Notes: generated by a model from the letters alone, not told the origin. 64,000 bases of DNA from Amycolatopsis benzoatilytica AK 16/65 (GCF_000383915.1 NZ_KB912942.1:6010564-6074563); one strand, 5' to 3'; counted from the first letter of the stretch, positions 1 through 9,214 are shown. Made by a program: numbers and translations.

Positions 1-936
1 CGCCCAGTTCGCCAAGCCCCACACGAACAGCGTGATCCCGGCCCCGGCGACGGTCGTCGCGGTGAACGGCAGCAGCACCATCACCGCGGTGAACGCGACG
101 AGCACGATGAGCAGCGGCTTGCGCGCGCCCCACCGGTCGGCCGCGCGGCCGCCGGCGAAGTTGCCGATCGCGCCGCCGATGCCGTAGCAGAACAGCAGCA
201 CGGTGATCGTCCCGCCGGAAACCCCCGCGGTCGCGGAGAGCACCGGCGACACCAGCGTGTACACCATGAACGCGGCCAGGCAGGCGAGCGTGGTGGTGAG
301 CAGCAGCGCGACGACCCGCTTGTCGCGCGCGACCGCGAACCGTTCGGCGAGCCGGACCGCGGGCGGCGGCGCGACCTTCGGCAGCGCGATCTGGACGCCC
401 ACCGCGCCGAGCAGCGACAGGACGCTAACGAACAGGAACGCACCCTCGTAGCCGAACTGCTGGGAGATCACGCTTCCCAGCGGAACGCCGAAGATCAACG
501 CCACGGTCAGCCCGCCGAACACCAGCGAGACCGCGCGGCCGCGTCGCTCCGGCGTCGTCAGTTCGGCCGCGACCGCGGTGGCGGCGGGCGTGTATACGGC
601 AGCCCCGATCGCCGTGACAACCCGCGCGATCAGCAGGGTGCCGTAGCCGGGCGCGACCGCGGCGAAGAGATTGCCCGCACCGGCCGCCATGAGCGCGGCG
701 ACCAGCAGGGTGCGTCGTTCCCATCGGCCGGTCGCCGCCGCGAACAGCGGTGAACCCAGCGCGTAGGCGATCGCGAAGGAAGTGACGAGCTGCGCCGCGG
801 CGGTCGCGGAGATGTGCAGCTCGGAGGTGAGCGCCGGCAGCAGCCCGGCCACGATGTAGCCGCTGGTGCCCACGCCGAAGGCCCCGAACGCGAGCACCGA
901 GTTCCGGGCCGCCGCCGAGGACGAGACGCTGGACAT
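1..936 (-). CDS. MFS drug/metabolite exporter (3' end outside window)
   Basis: Translating the minus strand from the ATG at 936 gives 312 uninterrupted codons running off the left edge, so the C-terminus is missing. The protein begins MSSVSSSAAARNSVLAFGAF and shows repeated hydrophobic helices. The first helix carries GVGTSGYIVAGLLPAL, typical of the DHA1 (AraJ/Bcr-like) drug:H+ antiporter family of inner-membrane exporters. An RRGRAVSLVF stretch follows the loop after the fourth or fifth helix. It resembles the MFS gene at 1551-2732 closely enough to be a paralogue. It is divergent from the ArsR-type regulator gene at 1026, with 89 bp between starts that hold a palindromic operator, so local repression is likely. 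The substrate cannot be told from sequence. Confidence 0.85.
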   Translation of the reverse strand, partial: MSSVSSSAAARNSVLAFGAFGVGTSGYIVAGLLPALTSELHISATAAAQLVTSFAIAYALGSPLFAAATGRWERRTLLVAALMAAGAGNLFAAVAPGYGTLLIARVVTAIGAAVYTPAATAVAAELTTPERRGRAVSLVFGGLTVALIFGVPLGSVISQQFGYEGAFLFVSVLSLLGAVGVQIALPKVAPPPAVRLAERFAVARDKRVVALLLTTTLACLAAFMVYTLVSPVLSATAGVSGGTITVLLFCYGIGGAIGNFAGGRAADRWGARKPLLIVLVAFTAVMVLLPFTATTVAGAGITLFVWGLANWA

Positions 937-953
937 GAAGCCCCCAAAGCAGT

Positions 954-1026
954 TAGTACGACTGTCGTCGTAGTTCGATGACGACCGTACACGGCCGCGC
1001 CGACAATTTCGACAGGCGTCGTACTA
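954..1026. promoter_or_regulatory. Divergent operator region with inverted repeats
   Basis: TAGTACGAC at 954-962 is mirrored exactly by GTCGTACTA at 1018-1026. Inside the first arm lies ACGAC-T-GTCGT (958-968), a perfect 5-1-5 palindrome. The distal arm contains TACTAT, a good -10 hexamer about 8 nt before the ATG at 1035. A regulator bound there would block its own transcription and that of the exporter at 936. This is the expected layout for an ArsR-family autorepressor. Confidence 0.55.
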
Positions 1027-1358
1027 TGGACGACATGCCTGCCTCCGCGCCGCTGCCGCCGCTCGCCTACCCGGACCGGGACGAGATCACCGTCGAAGGG
1101 GTCCTGCGCGCACTCGCCGACCCGGTCCGGCTGGCCATGGTCCGGCAGCTGGCGCGCGCGGAGACGGAGATCTCCTGCAGCGGTTTCGAGGTGCCGGTGA
1201 CCAAATCCACACTCACCCACCACCTGGCCACCCTGCGTCAGGCTGGCGTGATCGCCGGCCGGCAGGAAGGCACCACCCGGTACAACTCGTTGCGCCGCAA
1301 GGATCTCGACACGCTGTTTCCCGGTCTGCTGGACGGCGTGCTGGCCGCCCCGCGCTGA
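1026..1358 (+). CDS. ArsR-family winged-helix transcriptional regulator
   Basis: A 110-residue protein with one winged-helix DNA-binding domain. LRALADPVRLAMVRQL (helices 1-2) is the ArsR signature, followed by a recognition helix around STLTHHLATLRQAGVI and a wing at RQEGTTRYNSLR. A lone Cys (EISCSGF) is present, but no CxC or other metal-binding motif, so it is more likely a ligand- or drug-responsive member than a metal sensor. Two starts are possible, ATG 1026 and ATG 1035. The -10-like TACTAT just before 1035 would make the transcript leaderless from the second. It sits between two related MFS exporters and has an inverted repeat in its promoter, so it probably represses one or both. Confidence 0.85.
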   Translation: MDDMPASAPLPPLAYPDRDEITVEGVLRALADPVRLAMVRQLARAETEISCSGFEVPVTKSTLTHHLATLRQAGVIAGRQEGTTRYNSLRRKDLDTLFPGLLDGVLAAPR

Positions 1359-1433
1359 GCGGTCGCGGCACGTGGCGGGACTCACCCGAATACCGGGATG
1401 ACAAGGCCGCCCTCCATCGGTTGAACTGGAGCG

Positions 1434-1478
1434 AGACAGCACGACGGCGTCGGGGCCGCCCAGGCTGTCTAGTTTTTT
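1434..1478 (+). terminator. Hairpin plus T6 tract after the ArsR-type gene
   Basis: AGACAGC (1434-1440) pairs with GCTGTCT (1464-1470) around a GC-rich inner segment, followed by TTTTTT at 1473-1478. This is an intrinsic terminator for the regulator gene. Because it also lies in front of the MFS start at 1551, an attenuator role for that gene cannot be excluded. Confidence 0.5.
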
Positions 1479-1550
1479 GCCCACGTTCTAAAGCGCTTCA
1501 GAAGACCTGCCTCCGAGCGTGGGAAATCGATTTCTCCGGGAAGGAGAGCT

Positions 1551-2732
1551 GTGCCCATCGCGTTGCTCGCGCTCGCCGTCGGCGCTTTCGGCATCGGGAC
1601 CACCGAGTTCGTCATGATGGGTGTGCTGCCCCAGACCGCCGCGGACTTCCACATCAGCATCTCGTCCGCCGGCAACTTCATCTCCGCCTACGCGCTGGGC
1701 GTGGTCATCGGCGCTCCGCTGATCACCGCCTTGGCGGTCAAGCTGCCGCGCAAGACCATGCTGCTGGCGATGATGGGCTTGTTCACCATCGGCAACGTGC
1801 TGTTCGCGCTGTCGCCGAACCAGGAGTTCGGCATCTTGTTCCGGTTCCTCGCCGGACTGCCGCACGGCGCGTTCTTCGGGGCGGGCGCGGTCGTCGCGTC
1901 GAGCCTCGCGCAGCAGGGACAGCGTGCGAAGGCGGTGTCGATGATGTTCATGGGCCTGACGCTGGCGAACGTCATCGGCGTTCCGCTCGGCACCCTGCTC
2001 GGCCAGCAGGTCGGCTGGCGCGCCACGTTCGGCGCGGTCGCGCTCATCGGGTTGGTGGCGATGGCCGCGATCGCGAAGCTGGTGCCGCACCAGGGCCGCC
2101 CGGCCGACCCGTCACTGCGCGGCGAACTGGGCGCGTTCCGCCGCCCGCAGGTGTGGCTGGCGCTGGCGATCGTGATGTTCGGCCTCGGCGGCGTGTTCGC
2201 CTGCATGTCCTACATCGCGCCGATGCTGACCGACGTCGCCGGCTACTCGCCCGCGAACGTCACGGTGCTGCTTTCGCTGGCCGGCGTCGGCATGACGATC
2301 GGGAACTACGTCGGCGGACGGCTCGCCGACAAGGCGCTGATGCCGAGCCTGTACGTCGCGCTGCTGGCGCTGGCGACCGTGCTCGCGGTGTTCACGGTGA
2401 CCGCGCAGGGCAAGGTCGGCGCGGCGATCACGATCTTCTTCGTCGGCGTCGCGGGCTTCATGATCGGCCCGATGATGCAGGCGCGGATCATGGAGAAGGC
2501 AGGCGGCACGCCGTCGCTGGTGTCGGCCGCGGTGCAGTCCGCCTTCAATATCGCCAACTCGATCGGCGCCTACCTCGGCGGACTGGTCATCGCCGGCGGG
2601 CTCGGCCTGCTCGCCCCGAACTGGGTCGGTTCGCTGCTGGCCGTGCTCGGCGTTTCCATCGCCGCGGTGTCCGGACTGCTGGACCGCCGCGAGGGCCGGG
2701 TCCAGGACAAGGAACTCGCGCTGGCTTCCTGA
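1551..2732 (+). CDS. MFS exporter, DHA1 (AraJ-like) family
   Basis: A 393-residue, roughly 12-helix membrane transporter. The GTG start at 1551 is chosen because AAGGAG lies 5-10 nt upstream. The N-terminal helix reads GAFGIGTTEFVMMGVLPQTA, the hallmark of AraJ/YdhP-like DHA1 permeases, and FRFLAGLPHGAFFGAG is the conserved fourth/fifth helix segment. LLDRREG and a hydrophilic tail end the protein. It is a paralogue of the partial exporter at 1-936 and lies on the far side of the ArsR-type gene. Members export drugs, sugars or amino-acid derivatives in exchange for protons; which one applies here is not visible. Confidence 0.88.
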   Translation: MPIALLALAVGAFGIGTTEFVMMGVLPQTAADFHISISSAGNFISAYALGVVIGAPLITALAVKLPRKTMLLAMMGLFTIGNVLFALSPNQEFGILFRFLAGLPHGAFFGAGAVVASSLAQQGQRAKAVSMMFMGLTLANVIGVPLGTLLGQQVGWRATFGAVALIGLVAMAAIAKLVPHQGRPADPSLRGELGAFRRPQVWLALAIVMFGLGGVFACMSYIAPMLTDVAGYSPANVTVLLSLAGVGMTIGNYVGGRLADKALMPSLYVALLALATVLAVFTVTAQGKVGAAITIFFVGVAGFMIGPMMQARIMEKAGGTPSLVSAAVQSAFNIANSIGAYLGGLVIAGGLGLLAPNWVGSLLAVLGVSIAAVSGLLDRREGRVQDKELALAS

Positions 2733-2759
2733 CGACCTGTCGACACCTCGTCCTGGGTG

Positions 2760-3071
2760 CTAGGACGAGGTGTCGAACGGTCCGCCCACGATAGTGAGCG
2801 AGATGTAGAGAATCGCCGCGCAGAGCGCGCCGTAGGTCAGCACATCGACTGTCCGGCTGGCGCGGATCGCGAGCAGCCCGGCCCGCTCCTCCGGCAGCAC
2901 CAGGCGCAGCAGCCCGGCGACGAACAGCGCGCCGGCGACCAGCACCGCCCCCTCGCGCCAGTGGTACTGCAGCGCCCGGACCACCGCGCCGGCCAGCAGC
3001 ACCAGCACCGCCGCGAACGGCAGGTGGACGAGCCAGGGACGGCCTCCGCGCCGTTCGCCGGACATCGCCAT
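2760..3071 (-). CDS. DUF3017 small membrane protein
   Basis: A 103-residue protein with three hydrophobic segments (WLVHLPFAAVLVLLAGAVV; GAVLVAGALFVAGLLRLVL; LTYGALCAAILYISLTIV) and an arginine-rich N-terminus. Its ATG (3071-3069) overlaps the folD stop as TGATG, so the two genes are translationally coupled. DUF3017 proteins are regularly found directly downstream of folD in actinobacteria, and that position supports the call. No function is established for the family. A second ATG two codons later (3065) is an alternative start. Confidence 0.8.
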   Translation of the reverse strand: MAMSGERRGGRPWLVHLPFAAVLVLLAGAVVRALQYHWREGAVLVAGALFVAGLLRLVLPEERAGLLAIRASRTVDVLTYGALCAAILYISLTIVGGPFDTSS

Positions 3072-3925
3072 CAGCGCGCGGCCGCGCGTTCCGCGGCCTC
3101 GACCACGTTGCTGACCAGCATCGCCCGCGTCATCGGGCCGACCCCGCCGGGATTCGGCGACAGCCAGCCGGCCACCTCCGCGACCGCCGGGTCGACGTCG
3201 CCGGCGAGCTTGCCGTCGACGTGCGAGACGCCGACGTCCAGCACCGCCGCGCCCGGCTTGACCATGTCCGGCTTGATGATCCCGGCGACACCCGCCGCGG
3301 CGATCACGATGTCCGCGCGCCGCACCTCGGCGGCCAGATCTCGGGTGCCGGTGTGGCAGAGCGTCACGGTCGCGTTCTCGCTGCGCCGGGTGAGCAGCAG
3401 GCCGAGCGTGCGGCCGACGGTGATGCCGCGGCCGACCACGGTGACCTGCGCGCCGTTCAGCTCGACTCCGTGCCGCTTGAGCAGCTCGATGATCCCGTAC
3501 GGGGTGCACGGCAGCGCGCCCGCTTCGCCAAGGACGAGCCGGCCGAGGCTGATCGGCGCGAGGCCGTCGGCGTCCTTTTCCGGGTCGATCCGCTCCAGGA
3601 TGCGGTTCGTGTCGAGATGCTTCGGCAGCGGCAACTGGACGATGTAGCCGTGGCAGGCCGGGTCCGCGTTGAGTTCGTCGATGACGGCTTCGAGCTTCTC
3701 CTGCGAGATGTCCGCGGGCAGGTCGCGGCGGATCGAGTTGACGCCGATCTTCGCGCTGTCCGCGTGCTTCATCTTCACGTAGGAGTGCGAGCCGGGGTCG
3801 TCGCCGACCAGCACGGTGCCCAGGCCCGGGGTGATCCCCTTCGCCGCGAGCGCGGCCACCCGCGGGCGCAGCTCCTCGAAGATCGCGTTCTTGGTGGCTT
3901 TGCCGTCGAGAATCTTCGCCGTCAC
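3071..3925 (-). CDS. folD: Bifunctional methylenetetrahydrofolate dehydrogenase/cyclohydrolase
   Basis: A 284-residue cytosolic enzyme that interconverts 5,10-methylene- and 10-formyl-tetrahydrofolate using NADP, supplying formyl groups to PurN and PurH, which are also encoded in this window. [21 protein letters not shown] holds the Tyr and Lys of the active site. [14 protein letters not shown] and [13 protein letters not shown] are family blocks. [11 protein letters not shown] is the dinucleotide-binding loop in its actinobacterial form, with Gly and Thr where E. coli FolD has Ser and Pro. GTG 3925 (VTAKILDG) is preferred over upstream codons because family members start there. It overlaps the DUF3017 gene by one base. 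Confidence 0.95.
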   Translation of the reverse strand: MTAKILDGKATKNAIFEELRPRVAALAAKGITPGLGTVLVGDDPGSHSYVKMKHADSAKIGVNSIRRDLPADISQEKLEAVIDELNADPACHGYIVQLPLPKHLDTNRILERIDPEKDADGLAPISLGRLVLGEAGALPCTPYGIIELLKRHGVELNGAQVTVVGRGITVGRTLGLLLTRRSENATVTLCHTGTRDLAAEVRRADIVIAAAGVAGIIKPDMVKPGAAVLDVGVSHVDGKLAGDVDPAVAEVAGWLSPNPGGVGPMTRAMLVSNVVEAAERAAAR

Positions 3926-3947
3926 CCGGCCATTCTCGCAGACCTCG

Positions 3948-4517
3948 TCAGGCCCGCTGTGCCCGCACGAGGTCCTCGATCGCCGCCAGCGGAACCGGTG
4001 CCAGGTCCCACACGTCGGCACCGACGTTGATCTGCCGTCCGTTGACCTTCCACTCGTCGTGGACGTGCCCGTGCAGCAACCAGGTGTCGCCCGGATCCGG
4101 GAGCCGATACCGCGTGTACCGGTCCTCGCCGGTGTGGTCGCCGGTGAACGGGAAGTGCGACAGCAGCACCTGCTGACCGGCGATCTTGCGCCGGGCGAAC
4201 GCCTGCACCGTCTCGAAGTGCTCCAACCAGGCCCGCTGGTGCCGGTACGCGCCCCGATTGCCCGGCCAGGGCGCGTCGTGATTGCCGGTGACCAGGTGAA
4301 TGGTGCCGTTGAGCTGCGCCAGCCAAGGCGCCGATCGCGCGAGCCGGCCGATCCCGACGTCGCCGAGATGCCACACCTCGTCCCCGGGCGACACGGTCCG
4401 GTTCCACCGGGCGACGATCTCCTCGTCGTGCTCGGCGGGCGCGCCGAAACCGCGCAGCCCGGCCACCATCTCGTGGTCGAAGTGCGTGTCCGACGTGAAG
4501 TACACCGCGCTGCCCAT
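3948..4517 (-). CDS. Calcineurin-like metallophosphoesterase
   Basis: A 189-residue single-domain phosphoesterase. The metal-binding blocks appear in order: SDTHFDH, GDVGIG, TGNHD, LSHFPF and HGHVHD, which together provide the Asp, His and Asn ligands of a two-metal centre. The ATG at 4517 has GGAGGGG a few bases upstream. It resembles bacterial cytosolic phosphoesterases of the family that also contains phage-type phosphohydrolases; the substrate is unknown. It ends 22 bp before the folD start, so folD and DUF3017 may be cotranscribed with it. Confidence 0.88.
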   Translation of the reverse strand: MGSAVYFTSDTHFDHEMVAGLRGFGAPAEHDEEIVARWNRTVSPGDEVWHLGDVGIGRLARSAPWLAQLNGTIHLVTGNHDAPWPGNRGAYRHQRAWLEHFETVQAFARRKIAGQQVLLSHFPFTGDHTGEDRYTRYRLPDPGDTWLLHGHVHDEWKVNGRQINVGADVWDLAPVPLAAIEDLVRAQRA

Positions 4518-4762
4518 CGCCCCTCCCCGGTTCAACCTATCCACCCGTGTGCCTGCCTCGTGCTCGCGACACCACCCGATCGGCCCGCGCGTCATGCCGG
4601 GCATCGGGTCCTTCCGGGCTTAAACTCGACGGACCGCACCGCGACCCACCCAGGCGTGTGACCCGTGCCATACCGCGTCCGCCGAGGTCAGCGGGCATGT
4701 CAACCTGTCTGAGGGTGGCAAAAGACCCATGCGGGGTGCGTTCGCGCGCGCGAACAGTCAAA

Positions 4763-7700
4763 ATGTTCTCTGTGGCACAACCGACGACGCAGCTGAATGC
4801 GACGGAGCAGGACACTCTGGTCAAGCAGATCGGACTGGCCCTGCTGCGCGCCGCCCCGCGCGACTGGCGCAAGGTCTCCGCGGAGTACCGAGCCGTCGGC
4901 CGGTACCACGAGCTGACCGGCGAGATCGGGCTCGAGGACGGGTCCACCCAGGAATGGGTGGCCACGCACGACATCGCGACCCTGTTCGGGAGACTCCGCG
5001 CCGGGATGTACCGCGACGGCCGCGGCACCTGGTTCAACGCGCGCTACCAGCTCGACCACCCGTCCAGCTACAACCTCGAGTACAACCGTGACGAGCCGCC
5101 GTGGCGCCTCGCGCCGCCGCCGCAGGCGTACTCGGACGAGCTGCGCATGTTCCCGCGCACCGAAGAGAACGTGCCGGAGTGGCTGATCCGCCGGATGTCC
5201 GGCCTCGGCCCGGAACAGCCCGGCCCGCACTTCCGGATCGCCCGGATCTTCGACACCATCGGGCCGGCCGGCCGGCCGGTCATCAACCGGCCCGACCTGG
5301 ACATGGACGAGCAGGACCGGCTGCTGGACTACTTGGACCACGCCCCGGTCGTGGTCCAGGACCGCGGCTACGACATCGACCGGCTGGCCCAGACGCCCGA
5401 GGCGACGGTGCCGGTCGCGTTCCACAGCGACGGCCAATGGATCTGGCCCGCCGCGGTGAACTTCTACCTCCGCACCTACGGCGTTTCGCCGGAAACGGAC
5501 CTGATCGAGCACATCCGGGCGAACGCCTTCCAGCTCCCGCCGGTCGACGACCAGGCGCTGCAGGGCGCGGCGGCGTACCTCACCCGGGGCAGCCAGCAGC
5601 GGCCCGGTCCGGGCGGACCCGCTGGGCCTGGAGCCGGTGGTCCGGGCGGGCCTGGAGCCGCCGGCCCTGGCGCGGGCGGACCAGCCGCGAGCGGACCGGG
5701 TGCAAGCGGACCGGGCGCGGGCGGACCGGGTGGTCCGAACGCCGGCCGCCCCGGCGGTCCCGGCCCGGACGGTGCCGGACCTGACTTCGACGGTCCTGGC
5801 GAACCTGATTTCGGCAGTGAACCCGAAGGCTCGCGCGGCATGGACGAGCCCGGCCGCCCCGGTCCGGGCCGCGGTGCGCAGGGCACGCCGGCAGGCGCTC
5901 CCGGGGGCCCGAGCGGCCCCGCGGGTCCCGGCGGTCCGCAGGGTCCCGGTGCCGGACCGCAGGGCACCCGAGTGGCCGCCCCGGTGCCCGGCCCTCAGGA
6001 CAGCTCTGGCGGTTCGCGCGGACTGGGTGTCGCCGCTGCCGCCGCGGGAGCGGTGGGCGCGGCTGGCGCGGTAGGCGCTGCGGAGTACCTCGGCTCGCGT
6101 GGCGAACCGGACGCGCCGTCCGGCACCACGAACGGGTCCGCCGCTTACGCCGAGCCCGGTCACCCGCACGAGGCTGGCTACGACGAGCACCCCGACGCCG
6201 GTTACGACAACGGCTACGCGCAGCCCGGCTACCCGGCAGAGCACGAGGACTACGAGGAAGCCGCGCCGCACGGTTACGACGAAGCGCCGCATCAGGCCGA
6301 CGCTTACGCCGGGCAGCACGACTACGACGAACCCGTGCAGCACCAGGCGAACGGCTACGCCGAACCCGTGCCGCACCAGGCGAACGACTACGCCGAGGAG
6401 CACGGCTACGAGGAACCGTCCCACCAGGCTGACGGGTACCCGGAACAGCACGGCTACGACGAAACCGCGTCGCACCAGGAAGCTGGTTACGACCAGCCGC
6501 ACCCGTTCGAAGAAGCGCCGCACCAGTACGACGAGCAGCACAGCTACGACGAGCCGGTGCCGCACGAGGCGTCCGAACCGCACGGCAGCAACCTCCCGAA
6601 CGGGATCGGAGCCTTCGAGGAACCCGCCGCCCCGGCCGCCGAGGACGGTCTGGTCGGCGCGGGCGGCCTCATCGGAGCCGACGGACTGATCGGGGCGGAC
6701 AGCCCCGCCGACGAGCCGGCACCCCCGCGTCGGCGCTCCCCCGAGCCGGACGCTGACCGCCGCGGCGAAGCCGACGGCCGTGACCAGGAAGGCGGCCGTC
6801 GCCGGGCACGGCCGGACAACGAGCGCGTCGCGCAGCCGGACGACATCCCGCTGAACGCCGACCGGTATGGCGAGCCGGAAGACCACCTGCATGGCGGCGA
6901 CGCCCAGGCCGCCGAGTCCGAGGAGGGTCGGCGCAGCTCCGAGGCGCCGGTCGAAGCCCCGGCGAACCTGGCCGAGGCGAAGCAGGCAGCAGAACCAGCC
7001 GAGCACGGCAGTCACGCGGGTGCGGCGGCCGCGGGCCTTGCCGCGGCCGGTGGCCTGGCTGCCGCCGGCCTCGCCGCCGCGCGCGGACGGGGTCACGGGG
7101 CCGAGAGCCAGCACGGCCAGCCGGAGCATCCTGCGGAAGCGGCTTTCGAGCAGGGCTTCGACGGCGGCCAGTACGAGCAGTACGACGGCGACGAGGACCA
7201 CACCGAAGAGCACCACGACCTGGTCCCCAGCCACAGCGGCACCGGACCGGTCGACGACGGCGAGGACCACACGGCCCCGTACCAGCCGATCGACGCAGGC
7301 CATGAGGAGCCGGTGCTCTTCACGCACGGCAACGAACCGGCGCGCGACGAGGAGCAGCCGTTCGCGCACGCCGAGGGTTACGACGACGAGCGCCGCGACG
7401 AGCCCGCGTACGACGCTGGCCCGCCCACCGCGACCATCCGCCCGGGCGACGAGATCCCTGGCGCGCTGCCGGTGCCGCAAATGCCGGTCCCGCCGCCCTC
7501 CGGCGGTCGCCGGGCCGCGCGCGAACAGGCCGAGCCGACTCCGGTCCGGCGCCGTGAGGCGCCTGCCGAGCCGGAGCTGGCCGATCTGCAGGCGAAGCTC
7601 GACGAGCTGGACGTGCCCGAGGCCGCGTACCGGCTCGGCGGCCCCACCGAACGCGGATGGAGCGTCGAGCAGGTCGGCGAGGGCTGGCGGGTCGGCTGGT

Positions 7701-8566
7701 ACGACGGCGAGCTGATCAACCCGGCCGTTTTCGGCGACGCCGAGGACGCGGCCGCGTTCATGCTCGGCAAGGTGCTGCTGCACCCGGACGGCTACGTCGT
7801 GTCCGAGTCCGCGCCTCCGGTGCCGGAACCGGTTCCCGCCGCGCCGAAGGCACCGGTCCTGGCGACCCTGTCGCCGGAAATCGCGACCGGCTCGTTCCCG
7901 GTGCGGCCCAGGGACAACGTGCCGCCCCAGGAGCAGACCGCGTTCACCCCCGCCGACCAGCTGCTGGCCGACGACGAACCGCCGGTCCGGCAGCCTCCGC
8001 CGCCGGTGGCGCCGCCGACCCAGGTCGCCCCGCCGGTCGCACCGCCGACCCAGGTCACTCCTCCGGTGGCACCGCCCACGCAGGTGGCTCCGCCGGTGGC
8101 ACCGCCGACCCAGGTCGCCTCTCCGGTCGCGCCGCCGACCCAGGTCGCGCCGCCGGTCGCGCCGCCGCGCCGGGAAGCTCCGGCCCGCCGCGAGGAGCGC
8201 GCGAACGGCGGCCAGTGGCCGATCGGGCCGCTGTCCGGCGAGCCGCCGCTGACCCTGTTCCGCGGCAAGGAGCTGCGCGAGCTGCCCCCCGGCAGCGAAC
8301 TGGACCGGTTCGGCGGCCCGAACGGCAACCTGACCTACGCGGCCGGCACGCCGTTCGAGGAGCGGTCGCTGGTGCCGGAGTGGGTGAACCGGCCCTACCA
8401 CGTGTACCGGGTGCAGCGGCCGCTGGAAACCCTTGCCGGCGTGGCGATTCCGTGGTTCAACCAGCCGGGTGGCGGATCGGCGTACCTGCTGCCGGCGAGC
8501 ATCGAGGAACTGCTCGCCGAGGGCGATCTGATCGAACTGGATCCGGGCGAACCGCCGATCGACTGA
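4763..8566 (+). CDS. Large TNT-domain (NAD glycohydrolase toxin-type) protein
   Basis: A 1267-residue protein. Residues 1-275 form a folded, Trp-rich part (APRDWRKVSAEYRAVGRYHE; DGQWIWPAAVNFYLRTYGVS) that resembles YezG/DUF600-type immunity modules. Residues about 278-412 are Gly/Pro-rich, 465-600 carry degenerate Tyr/His/Glu-rich repeats, and two Ala/Gly-rich stretches follow. A small module near 935-1015 (RGWSVEQVGEGWRVGWYDGE) precedes an (APPTQV)n linker. The C-terminal 120 residues are a TNT domain: LDRFGGPNGNLTYAAGTPFE, RPYHVYRV (His about 1213) and PWFNQPGGGSAYLLP (Gln about 1234), matching conserved positions of the M. tuberculosis CpnT toxin. No signal peptide is visible. ATG 4763 and GTG 4772 both lack a clear ribosome site. 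TNT domains hydrolyse NAD; delivery of this one is unknown. Confidence 0.8.
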   Translation: MFSVAQPTTQLNATEQDTLVKQIGLALLRAAPRDWRKVSAEYRAVGRYHELTGEIGLEDGSTQEWVATHDIATLFGRLRAGMYRDGRGTWFNARYQLDHPSSYNLEYNRDEPPWRLAPPPQAYSDELRMFPRTEENVPEWLIRRMSGLGPEQPGPHFRIARIFDTIGPAGRPVINRPDLDMDEQDRLLDYLDHAPVVVQDRGYDIDRLAQTPEATVPVAFHSDGQWIWPAAVNFYLRTYGVSPETDLIEHIRANAFQLPPVDDQALQGAAAYLTRGSQQRPGPGGPAGPGAGGPGGPGAAGPGAGGPAASGPGASGPGAGGPGGPNAGRPGGPGPDGAGPDFDGPGEPDFGSEPEGSRGMDEPGRPGPGRGAQGTPAGAPGGPSGPAGPGGPQGPGAGPQGTRVAAPVPGPQDSSGGSRGLGVAAAAAGAVGAAGAVGAAEYLGSRGEPDAPSGTTNGSAAYAEPGHPHEAGYDEHPDAGYDNGYAQPGYPAEHEDYEEAAPHGYDEAPHQADAYAGQHDYDEPVQHQANGYAEPVPHQANDYAEEHGYEEPSHQADGYPEQHGYDETASHQEAGYDQPHPFEEAPHQYDEQHSYDEPVPHEASEPHGSNLPNGIGAFEEPAAPAAEDGLVGAGGLIGADGLIGADSPADEPAPPRRRSPEPDADRRGEADGRDQEGGRRRARPDNERVAQPDDIPLNADRYGEPEDHLHGGDAQAAESEEGRRSSEAPVEAPANLAEAKQAAEPAEHGSHAGAAAAGLAAAGGLAAAGLAAARGRGHGAESQHGQPEHPAEAAFEQGFDGGQYEQYDGDEDHTEEHHDLVPSHSGTGPVDDGEDHTAPYQPIDAGHEEPVLFTHGNEPARDEEQPFAHAEGYDDERRDEPAYDAGPPTATIRPGDEIPGALPVPQMPVPPPSGGRRAAREQAEPTPVRRREAPAEPELADLQAKLDELDVPEAAYRLGGPTERGWSVEQVGEGWRVGWYDGELINPAVFGDAEDAAAFMLGKVLLHPDGYVVSESAPPVPEPVPAAPKAPVLATLSPEIATGSFPVRPRDNVPPQEQTAFTPADQLLADDEPPVRQPPPPVAPPTQVAPPVAPPTQVTPPVAPPTQVAPPVAPPTQVASPVAPPTQVAPPVAPPRREAPARREERANGGQWPIGPLSGEPPLTLFRGKELRELPPGSELDRFGGPNGNLTYAAGTPFEERSLVPEWVNRPYHVYRVQRPLETLAGVAIPWFNQPGGGSAYLLPASIEELLAEGDLIELDPGEPPID

Positions 8567-8577
8567 GCGGACTGAAG

Positions 8578-8611
8578 AGAAGGGGCGGGGCCTTCGGGCC
8601 TCGCCCCTTCT
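8578..8611. terminator. Strong hairpin between convergent genes
   Basis: A 15-bp GC-rich stem (AGAAGGGGCGGGGCC, one G-T wobble) with a TTCG tetraloop lies 11 bp after the TNT gene stop and before the convergent pentapeptide gene. It is likely to end transcription from both sides. Confidence 0.8.
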
Positions 8612-8626
8612 GCTGTCCCGGACCGG

Positions 8627-9214
8627 TTACTTCACGACGAGCCCGTTGGCCGCCGCGAACGCCACCGCCAGCTCCACGTCCACGTACGCTCCGCGCAAAT
8701 CAGCCTGCACCAGCCCGTTCGCGTCCACCGCCGCGCCGCGCAGGTCGGCACCGGGGAACTTCGCGCCGATCATCCGGGCACCGGACAGGTCCGTGTTCCG
8801 CAAGTCGGAATCCGTCAGGTCAGCCTCGTTCAGGTTCACTTCCCGCATCCGCAAGCCGGACAGGTCCAGTTTCCGCATCCGTCCGCGGGCGAACGACGCC
8901 AGCGACAGGTCGCATTCGGTCAGCGCGATGCCGGTGAACCGGCAGTCCACAAAGGACGATCCGAGCAGGGAGCAGGACGACCAGCGGCTGTCCGCGAGCA
9001 CCGTCCGGTCGAAGGTGCACGAGCGGAATGCCGACGCGTCGTGCCGTGCGCCGGTCAGGTCGACCTTGGTGAAGTCGCAGTGGTCGAAAGTGCAGCCGCG
9101 GGTGCGCAGGTCGCGCAGGTCCGCCTCGGTGAAATCGCAGTCCGCGAACTGGCGTTTTTCCCACCACTGGCCGGAAAGTCGCGCTTCGGTGTAGTCCTCG
9201 CCGGTCTCGGTCAC
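8627..9214 (-). CDS. Pentapeptide-repeat protein
   Basis: A 195-residue protein built almost entirely of A(D/N)LXX pentapeptides (CDFTEADLRDLRTRGCTFDH; VDLTGARHD; ADLTDSDLRNTDLSGARMIG; ADLRGAYVD), which fold as a right-handed square beta-helix. Proteins of this size and type include MfpA and Qnr, DNA mimics that protect gyrase, but many others have no known role, so quinolone protection is only a possibility. The start is GTG 9214 with GAGG just upstream. It converges on the TNT gene and is not in its operon, so an antitoxin role is not supported. Confidence 0.85.
   Translation of the reverse strand: MTETGEDYTEARLSGQWWEKRQFADCDFTEADLRDLRTRGCTFDHCDFTKVDLTGARHDASAFRSCTFDRTVLADSRWSSCSLLGSSFVDCRFTGIALTECDLSLASFARGRMRKLDLSGLRMREVNLNEADLTDSDLRNTDLSGARMIGAKFPGADLRGAAVDANGLVQADLRGAYVDVELAVAFAAANGLVVK

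Noticed and set aside
4700..8401. A 1233-codon open frame on the minus strand opposite the TNT gene
   Set aside because: It is Arg/Val-rich with no domain and exists because high-GC codons leave few stops on the opposite strand. The plus-strand frame has recognisable domains and correct codon bias.
8627..9214. Pentapeptide-repeat protein as antidote for the TNT protein
   Set aside because: It is convergent, separated by a terminator, and known TNT antidotes are not pentapeptide proteins.
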